Source: Bacteroidota bacterium
Lineage (GTDB): Bacteria > Bacteroidota > Bacteroidia > Flavobacteriales > Flavobacteriaceae
Assembly (NCBI GenBank): GCA_021793535.1
Contig: JAJYSO010000168.1
Location: forward strand, 1-5,003
Direction of reading: 5' to 3'
Length of the DNA: 5,003 nt
In this document: piece after piece, positions 1 to 5,003 of the stretch
Position numbering within the stretch: position 1 is the first letter of the stretch
Layout of the letters: every line of letters starts with the position of its first letter
Made by a program: the position numbers and the translations under genes
Notes under the pieces: model-generated
Told to the model about the DNA's origin: nothing
The model's input: the letters and a program-made list of their open reading frames with translations, nothing else
Database searches by the model: none

Positions 1-152
1 TCCGATCTCCTGTGCTTTTGAGAAAGCAGTCTGACTTAAATCTCCACCGGTGTAATGGCTGGTTCCTGACGATGGTATTTTTAACTTCTTCATTTAAGAA
101 TATTCTTTGCTGCATTTTCATTCCTGTCTGAGTGATATCCATTTTGGCAAAT
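1..152 (-). pseudogene. tnpB: TnpB (IS605 OrfB, RuvC-like) C-terminal remnant, frameshifted
   Basis: Read on the minus strand, bases 152-93 encode ICQNGYHSDRNENAAKNILK. This matches the end of TnpB proteins: the second half of the zinc finger, followed by the last RuvC motif (D-R-x-x-N-A-A-x-N-I-L), whose aspartate is the codon at 128-126. A TGA follows at 92-90. From 93 down to 1 another frame continues with MKKLKIPSSGTSHYTGGDLS and stays open to the window edge; this resembles the variable tail found after NIL in many Bacteroidota TnpB proteins. The gene therefore carries a frameshift close to 93. The expected second cysteine of the CxxC pair is missing: the sequence reads C-Q-N-G where family members have C-x-x-C-G. 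Everything upstream (wedge/REC and RuvC I-II) is absent. Intact TnpB is an RNA-guided nuclease of IS605 elements; this piece is a relic. Confidence 0.82.
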
Positions 153-359
153 CGTTCAAAGCACTACCTCAAGCGCCCTCTCATTTTTGTTTACAAGTAC
201 CATAAAAAACTACTCATTGGTCAGTTAAAAGAAGATATGCGTTCTATTCTTTTAAAGATCACCTCTAATTCAGATTTTGAAATTGAAGTGTTCGAGTTCG
301 CTTTAGACCACCTTCATTTTCTTATTTGCTACCCCCTTCGACGGTTTAATGCCTTTTGA
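132..359 (+). pseudogene. tnpA: IS200/IS605 TnpA (Y1/HUH transposase) N-terminal remnant
   Basis: The open frame runs from a GTG at 132 (directly after an in-frame TGA) to a TGA at 357-359 and gives 75 residues. From about residue 8 it follows the Y1 transposase fold: the first strand LIFVYKYHKKLLIG corresponds to the family's HLIFV-KYRKK pattern, then comes a helix (LKEDMRSILLKI), then DFEIEVFEFALDHLHFLI, which contains the HUH metal-binding motif H60-L61-H62. Full TnpA proteins are about 130-155 residues and carry the nucleophilic tyrosine in a C-terminal helix; that half is missing. After CYP at residues 66-68 the usual PP-x-x-S...VRRLKQ segment cannot be followed in any frame, which suggests a frameshift plus further decay. 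Residues 1-7 are probably not original TnpA sequence, because bases 132-152 are antisense to the TnpB relic. TnpA normally performs single-strand cut-and-paste transposition; this fragment cannot. Confidence 0.8.
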
Positions 360-582
360 GACCAAGCATCTGCCGTCCATATTTGACGCCCTATGCGTCG
401 TTCTTCTTGTTTACTTTACATTGTAACTGCGCAAATGCTTTTGCAGACACTAAAGGGCGGCGGTTGTTTTTGACCTATCAGCCGGGAACGCTTCTCGCAT
501 TGGATTCCTTTTAATAATGTGAAAAAACGGATGATTTTCCCTACCTTTAAACTTTCTATTTTCACTTTGTAACGGTTATTTT
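360..582. other. Non-coding stretch between the IS relic and dnaE
   Basis: No reading frame of convincing length or recognisable protein similarity is seen on either strand. Two weak hairpins are present. One has stem GACGC at 385-389 and GCGTC at 395-399 with loop CCTAT. The other has stem GCAAA at 431-435 and TTTGC at 440-444. The first is followed by a T-rich but interrupted tract (400-413), so it is at best a poor terminator. Either could be a leftover of an IS605 subterminal hairpin. Part of this stretch may be decayed tnpA 3' sequence, but I could not align it. The last 60 bp are A/T-rich and probably hold the dnaE promoter and leader. Confidence 0.5.
518..549 (+). promoter_or_regulatory. 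Candidate Bacteroidota-type promoter for dnaE
   Basis: TACCTTTA at 542-549 matches the Bacteroidota -7 consensus TAnnTTTG except for the last base. TGTG at 518-521 matches the -33 element TTTG with one mismatch, and the 20-bp spacer lies in the usual range. Transcription would start near 556 and give a leader of about 27 nt. The region is A/T-rich, so chance matches are likely and no other evidence supports the site. The dnaE start at 583 has no Shine-Dalgarno sequence; the bases before it (AACGGTTATTTT) are typical of A/T-rich Bacteroidota leaders. Confidence 0.25.
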
Positions 583-3500
583 ATGTACCTGATTTTTGAT
601 ACGGAAACGACGGGTTTGCCCAAAGATTACAATGCCCCAATCACCGATACGGAGAATTGGCCCAGATGTGTTCAAATTGCATGGCAATTGCATGATGATA
701 TGGGTAATCTGGTGGAGCATCAAGATTATCTAATTCGCCCGGAAGGTTACGATATTCCCTATGATTCGGAACAGATTCACGGGATTTCGACGGCCCTGGC
801 TCAACAAAAAGGAACCGCCTTAAAAGAGGTCTTGGAGCAGTTTAAAGCGGCTTTAAATCAGACGCGATTTATCGTAGGGCAGAACTTGGAGTTTGACGTG
901 CATATCATGGGAGCAGAATTTTACAGGGCAGGTGTAGGATCGAAGCTCTTGGAATTACCGGTTTTGGATACTTGTACAGAAACAACAGCAGAGCTTTGTA
1001 GGATTCCCGGCGGGCGAGGTGGAAAGTATAAATTGCCTACACTTACCGAGTTGCATGAAAAGTTATTTGGGGAGCCCTTTGCTGAGGCGCATAATGCTAC
1101 TGCAGATGTGGAAGCCACTACACGTTGTTTTTTGGAATTGGTCCGGAGACGTATTTTTACGCGGGAAGAACTGGATGTTCCAGAAGGATACTTTGAGCGT
1201 TTTGTAGGGCATAACCCACAACCCATTGCGCCAGTGGGTTTACGTCATGTAAATCTGGAAGAAGCTTCGGCAAAATTATACAAAGCGCAACACACAGGAA
1301 AAGTGGAAGGGCCGACGGATCAAGAGATGGCTGCCAATTTAGCGCTTTTGGAGCAGAGCCAATTTGTACATCTCCACAACCACACTCAATTTTCGATCTT
1401 GCAATCTACCATTAGTGTCGACGATTTGGTTGCCGATGCAATTCAGCACAATATGCCGGCAGTGGCAATGACGGATCACGCCAACATGATGGGAGCTTTT
1501 GCGTTAGTAAAAGCGGTTAACAACTACAATAAAAGACTACAGCTGGAAGAAACCGAACCCCAACGGGAACCTATTAAGGCAATTGTTGGGTGCGAATTTT
1601 TTGTCTGTGAGGATCATACCGATAAGACCCGAAAGGATAATGGCTACCAGATCGTTATTTTGGCCAAGAATAAGAAGGGGTATCACAATCTGGTCAAATT
1701 GGCTTCACTAGCCTATATTGAAGGATTCTACTATGTCCCCAGAATAGATAAGAAGCTCATCGAGCAATACAAATCTGATCTAATTGTTTTAACAGGTAAT
1801 CTTTATGGAGAAGTACCGGCAAAAATCCTAAACGTTGGAGAAAAACAGGCGGAGGAGGCTTTGCTTTGGTGGAAGGAGCAGTTTCAGGATGACCTGTACA
1901 TTGAACTGATGCGTCACGGGCAGGATAACGAAGACCGGGTGAACCTCACCTTATTGGATTTTGCAAAAAGACATGGAGTTAAGGTGGTGGCCACCAATAA
2001 TGTGTATTACTCCAAGCAGGAAGATGCCAACGCACATGATATTCTCCTCTGTGTCAAGGATGGGGAAAAACAAAGCACTCCTATCGGCAGGGGAAGAGGA
2101 TACCGCTATGGCTTACCCAATCAAGAGTATTACTTTAAGAGTGCTCAGGAAATGAAGAATCTTTTTAAAGACCTTCCTGAGGCCATTACCAATACCGTCG
2201 AAATCGCCAATAAAATAGAACCCTTTGTTTTGGAAAGAGAGGTGCTCTTGCCAGAATTTGAAATCCCTGAGCGCTTTCGGGATGAACGCGACATAGAGGA
2301 TCACGGAAAAAGAGGAGAGAATGCATATTTGCGGTTTTTGGCCTATCAAGGGGCTGAAAAAAAGTATGGAGAGGTTACTCCTGAAATTGAAGAACGGTTG
2401 GATTTTGAGTTGGATGTAATCGCACAGACGGGCTATCCAGGATATTTTTTGATTGTCGAAGACTTTATTCGAGAAGCCAAAAAAATGGGCGTTTCCGTGG
2501 GACCTGGAAGAGGATCGGCTGCGGGAAGTGCGGTCGCCTATTGTTTGGACATCACTACGATTGATCCGATTAAATACGATCTTCTGTTTGAGCGATTCCT
2601 AAATCCGGATCGGGTGAGTATGCCGGATATCGATGTAGATTTCGATGATGAAGGACGGAGCAAGGTCATGGATTACGTGATTGATAAATATGGGGCAAAT
2701 CAGGTTGCTCAAATTATTACTTACGGCACTATGGCTGCTAAATCCGCCATTCACGATACTGCAAGGGTGTTGGATCTTCCCTTGAATGAGGCGGATCATT
2801 TGGCAAAGCTGGTCCCAGACATGTCTAAGCTAAAAAAAATTTTTGCATTAGATGAAAAGGGAATCAGCCAAAAATTTAGGGGAGATGATCTGAGTAAAAT
2901 TAATGAGTTGCTTAATATTTCCGATGGGGAAGACTTGGAGGCACAAGTAATCAACCAAGCGCGAGTATTAGAGGGTTCTGTAAGAAACACGGGGATACAT
3001 GCCTGTGGGGTGATCATTACCCCAAGTGATATCACCAATTATGTTCCCGCTTCTCTTGCAAAGGATTCCGATTTATATGTCACTCAGTTTGACAATCATG
3101 TAGTGGAGAGCGCGGGATTGCTGAAAATGGACTTCTTGGGGTTGAAAACCCTAACCCTGATTAAAGATACTGTGGAAATTGTACGTGGGCGATTGGGGAA
3201 AGTGCTGAACCCCGATGCCTTTCCTTTGAACGATGAAAAGACCTATCAATTATTCCAAAGAGGTGAGACTGTGGGGATTTTCCAATACGAGTCTCCCGGG
3301 ATGCAGAAGCATTTAAAGAATTTGAAGCCTTCGGTATTTGAAGATTTAATTGCCATGAATGCCTTATACCGCCCTGGGCCAATGGAGTACATCCCGAGTT
3401 TTATCAGACGGAAGCATGGGGAAGAGGAAATCACCTACGATTTGCCAGAGATGGAAGACATCTTAAAGGAGACGTATGGGATTACCGTTTATCAAGAGCA

Positions 3501-4947
3501 GGTGATGTTGCTCTCTCGTAAAATTGCCGGGTTTACTAGAGGTGAAGCAGACATGCTGCGCAAGGCGATGGGGAAAAAGATTTTTTCCCAATTGGAAATC
3601 CTCAAGCCTAAATTTATGCAAGGAGGAGAAAAGAACGGCCATCCCAAGGAAACCTTAGAGAAGATATGGAAGGATTGGGAAGCTTTTGCCAGTTATGCGT
3701 TTAACAAGTCGCATTCTACTTGTTACGCATGGGTAGCTTATCAGACCGCCTATTTAAAGGCACATTATCCGGCGGAGTATATGGCTGCGGTACTTTCCAA
3801 TAACATGAACGATATTAAGCAGGTCACTTTTTTTATGGAAGAGTGCAAGCGCATGAAATTGGAAGTGTTGGGCCCCGATGTGAATGAGTCCTACTATAAA
3901 TTTTCAGTAAATAAGGACAATGCCATCCGCTTTGGGATGGGAGCTGTAAAAGGTGTGGGCCGCGGGGCTGTCGAAACAATTGTCAGCAATCGAAAAGAGA
4001 AAGGGCCCTATCGCTCTATTTTTGATATGGCCAAGCGTGTCGATTTACGAGCTGCAAACAAAAAAGCTTTTCAGAACCTTGCTTTAGCAGGAGGCTTCGA
4101 TGGGTTTGGAGGAACTCATCGTGCCCAATATTTTCATGAAACACCGGACGGGATTACTTTTTTGGAAAAAGTAATTAAATATGCAGCCAAGTTTCAAGAA
4201 AATCAAAACTCAGCACAAATCAGTTTGTTTGGAGAGGCCAGTGAAGTACAAATACCCGAGCCTGAAGTTCCTCCTTGTGAGGAGTGGTCCACTATGAAAA
4301 AATTAAAACAGGAGCGAGAAGTCGTTGGAATTTATATTTCGGGACACCCCTTGGATGACTTTAAAATGGAAATGAAATACTTTTGCCAAGGGGGCTTGAG
4401 TGATTTCGGTAACTTGGAAAGTCAAGTCAATCGAGAACTCAAAATTGGAGGAGTGGTGACCGATGTACAGCACCTTACTTCTCGGAATGGAAAGGGTTGG
4501 GCACGTTTTATGTTAGAAGACTATACCGATTCTTTTGAGTTTCGAATCTTTGGAGAGGATTATCTGAAATACCGTCATTTTTTGGTTCCCAATAATTTTG
4601 TATACCTACAGGTTTTTATCCAGGAGGGCTGGGTAAATCGGGATACCGGAATTCGTGGAGAACCGAGAATTACTTATCGCAATTTTAAGCAATTGCAGGA
4701 TGTAATGTCTGAATATGCCAAAAAATTGACCATCCAGTTGGACATCAATGACTTGACAGCGGAAAACATTCAATTATTGAAGGATACCTTTCGTAGTTAT
4801 AAGGGAGACCATCTATTGAATTTTGTGGTATATGAGTTTAAGGAGCGTATAAAAGTGCATATGCCCAGCCGCCGACAAAAGGTGAACATATGCGCCGAAT
4901 TATTGGAGCTGCTCCAGGCAGAAAATTTTAGTTATCGGGTCAATTGA
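583..4947 (+). CDS. dnaE: DNA polymerase III subunit alpha with N-terminal DEDDh proofreading exonuclease
   Basis: This is the catalytic subunit of the chromosomal replicase, a cytoplasmic C-family polymerase. At 1454 residues it exceeds the roughly 1160 of E. coli DnaE because of an N-terminal exonuclease domain. Residues 1-190 are DEDDh: FDTET (D6, E8), NLEFD (D105), HNATAD (H170, D175). Residues about 260-490 are PHP, with H265, H267, H299 and E338 kept but several other metal ligands replaced. The palm/fingers follow: GPGRGSAAGS (640-649), MPDIDVDF with catalytic D682 and D684, IHACG (805-809), KMDFLG with third catalytic D850, FQYESPGM (900-907), YRPGP (929-933), YQEQVM (970-975) and FNKSHS (1040-1045). 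A helix-hairpin-helix segment (about 1117-1135) precedes clamp motif QISLF (1212-1216), an SGHPLDDF segment (1253-1260) and an OB fold (about 1286-1370). ATG 583 is the only plausible start: the in-frame stop is at 532-534, no start codon lies between, and the exonuclease begins at residue 2. No frameshift or intein is seen. The gene appears to be transcribed alone from its own promoter, within the limits of the window. Confidence 0.98.
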   Translation: MYLIFDTETTGLPKDYNAPITDTENWPRCVQIAWQLHDDMGNLVEHQDYLIRPEGYDIPYDSEQIHGISTALAQQKGTALKEVLEQFKAALNQTRFIVGQNLEFDVHIMGAEFYRAGVGSKLLELPVLDTCTETTAELCRIPGGRGGKYKLPTLTELHEKLFGEPFAEAHNATADVEATTRCFLELVRRRIFTREELDVPEGYFERFVGHNPQPIAPVGLRHVNLEEASAKLYKAQHTGKVEGPTDQEMAANLALLEQSQFVHLHNHTQFSILQSTISVDDLVADAIQHNMPAVAMTDHANMMGAFALVKAVNNYNKRLQLEETEPQREPIKAIVGCEFFVCEDHTDKTRKDNGYQIVILAKNKKGYHNLVKLASLAYIEGFYYVPRIDKKLIEQYKSDLIVLTGNLYGEVPAKILNVGEKQAEEALLWWKEQFQDDLYIELMRHGQDNEDRVNLTLLDFAKRHGVKVVATNNVYYSKQEDANAHDILLCVKDGEKQSTPIGRGRGYRYGLPNQEYYFKSAQEMKNLFKDLPEAITNTVEIANKIEPFVLEREVLLPEFEIPERFRDERDIEDHGKRGENAYLRFLAYQGAEKKYGEVTPEIEERLDFELDVIAQTGYPGYFLIVEDFIREAKKMGVSVGPGRGSAAGSAVAYCLDITTIDPIKYDLLFERFLNPDRVSMPDIDVDFDDEGRSKVMDYVIDKYGANQVAQIITYGTMAAKSAIHDTARVLDLPLNEADHLAKLVPDMSKLKKIFALDEKGISQKFRGDDLSKINELLNISDGEDLEAQVINQARVLEGSVRNTGIHACGVIITPSDITNYVPASLAKDSDLYVTQFDNHVVESAGLLKMDFLGLKTLTLIKDTVEIVRGRLGKVLNPDAFPLNDEKTYQLFQRGETVGIFQYESPGMQKHLKNLKPSVFEDLIAMNALYRPGPMEYIPSFIRRKHGEEEITYDLPEMEDILKETYGITVYQEQVMLLSRKIAGFTRGEADMLRKAMGKKIFSQLEILKPKFMQGGEKNGHPKETLEKIWKDWEAFASYAFNKSHSTCYAWVAYQTAYLKAHYPAEYMAAVLSNNMNDIKQVTFFMEECKRMKLEVLGPDVNESYYKFSVNKDNAIRFGMGAVKGVGRGAVETIVSNRKEKGPYRSIFDMAKRVDLRAANKKAFQNLALAGGFDGFGGTHRAQYFHETPDGITFLEKVIKYAAKFQENQNSAQISLFGEASEVQIPEPEVPPCEEWSTMKKLKQEREVVGIYISGHPLDDFKMEMKYFCQGGLSDFGNLESQVNRELKIGGVVTDVQHLTSRNGKGWARFMLEDYTDSFEFRIFGEDYLKYRHFLVPNNFVYLQVFIQEGWVNRDTGIRGEPRITYRNFKQLQDVMSEYAKKLTIQLDINDLTAENIQLLKDTFRSYKGDHLLNFVVYEFKERIKVHMPSRRQKVNICAELLELLQAENFSYRVN

Positions 4948-5003
4948 TTGCTGATGGGGCTAAGGGAGTGGGGGGCCTTACAGAAACAAAAGTAGCCGTC
5001 TCA
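4948..5003. other. Sequence after dnaE, no feature assigned
   Basis: These 56 bases run to the window edge. They are G-rich on the plus strand (AGGGAGTGGGGGGCC around 4963-4977) and show no convincing stem-loop plus T-run terminator. One frame on each strand is open to the edge. On the minus strand a frame enters at 5002 and ends at a stop at 4942-4940, inside the last codons of dnaE, with a proline-rich end (VRPPTPLAPSAIN). It could be the C-terminus of a convergent gene, but so short a stretch cannot establish that. Confidence 0.3.

Larger units (their letters stand above)
1..359. mobile_element. Degenerate, internally deleted IS200/IS605-family insertion sequence
   Basis: Two protein relics lie back to back. 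The TnpB C-terminus reads leftward on the minus strand (about 152 to 1) and the N-terminal half of TnpA reads rightward (about 153 to 359). This is the gene order of a divergent IS605-type element, but about 1 kb of tnpB coding sequence and the usual intergenic region are missing at the join near 150-156. The left end continues beyond the window, because the TnpB tail frame is still open at base 1. The right boundary is uncertain: TnpA similarity fades around 340 and no clear terminal hairpin is seen. With no catalytic tyrosine in TnpA and almost no TnpB, the copy cannot move by itself. Identification rests on recognisable family motifs, not on a database search. Confidence 0.8.

Noticed and set aside
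132..152. GTG at 132 as a real start for a functional transposase
   Set aside because: These bases are antisense to the TnpB zinc-finger relic, directly follow an in-frame stop and do not match TnpA N-termini. The frame is open there only by chance.
385..413. Hairpin GACGC-CCTAT-GCGTC followed by a T-rich tract, as a rho-independent terminator
   Set aside because: The stem is only 5 bp and the T tract is interrupted by G and C. No intact gene upstream would need it.
1..582. tRNA, CRISPR array or direct repeats upstream of dnaE
   Set aside because: No cloverleaf-like arrangement, no regularly spaced repeats and no long direct repeat could be seen by eye in this stretch.
921..1226. Minus-strand open frame of 101 codons inside dnaE
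   Set aside because: It lies fully antisense to the conserved exonuclease-coding part, shows no recognisable motif, and is best explained as a shadow of dnaE codon use. The same holds for the other short frames inside 583-4947.
1363..4947. Intein or split in dnaE
   Set aside because: The polymerase motifs follow one another at normal spacing with no inserted block, and the frame is continuous to the stop at 4945-4947.

Overview
The window is dominated by one complete gene, dnaE (583-4947, + strand). It encodes a 1454-residue replicative DNA polymerase III alpha subunit with a DEDDh 3'-5' exonuclease fused to its N-terminus. This exonuclease-PHP-polymerase layout, together with a start codon preceded by an A/T-rich leader without a Shine-Dalgarno sequence and a candidate TTTG/TAnnTTTG-type promoter, points to the Bacteroidota. 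A cytophagal or flavobacterial relative seems most likely, but the sequence alone does not fix the genus.

Left part (1 to about 359): the decayed remains of an IS200/IS605-family insertion sequence of the divergent tnpB/tnpA type. The C-terminal end of a TnpB (RuvC-like, OrfB) protein reads leftward on the minus strand from about 152 to the window edge, with a frameshift near 93 and a damaged zinc finger. The N-terminal half of a TnpA (Y1, HUH) transposase reads rightward from about 153 and stops at 357-359, before the catalytic tyrosine. The two fragments abut, so most of tnpB, the tnpA start and the region between them appear to have been lost in an internal deletion. Neither protein can be functional.

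Middle (360-582): a 223-bp non-coding stretch with two weak hairpins and the probable dnaE promoter. No gene is supported here.

Right part: dnaE, then 56 bp (4948-5003) with no supported feature; no clear terminator is visible before the window ends.

The most informative biology is inside DnaE. The fused exonuclease keeps all five DEDDh catalytic residues, while the PHP domain has lost five of the nine metal-ligand positions typical of proofreading-active PHP domains. This suggests that proofreading sits in the fused N-terminal domain and that PHP has become structural. I see no previously undescribed multi-gene system in this window.
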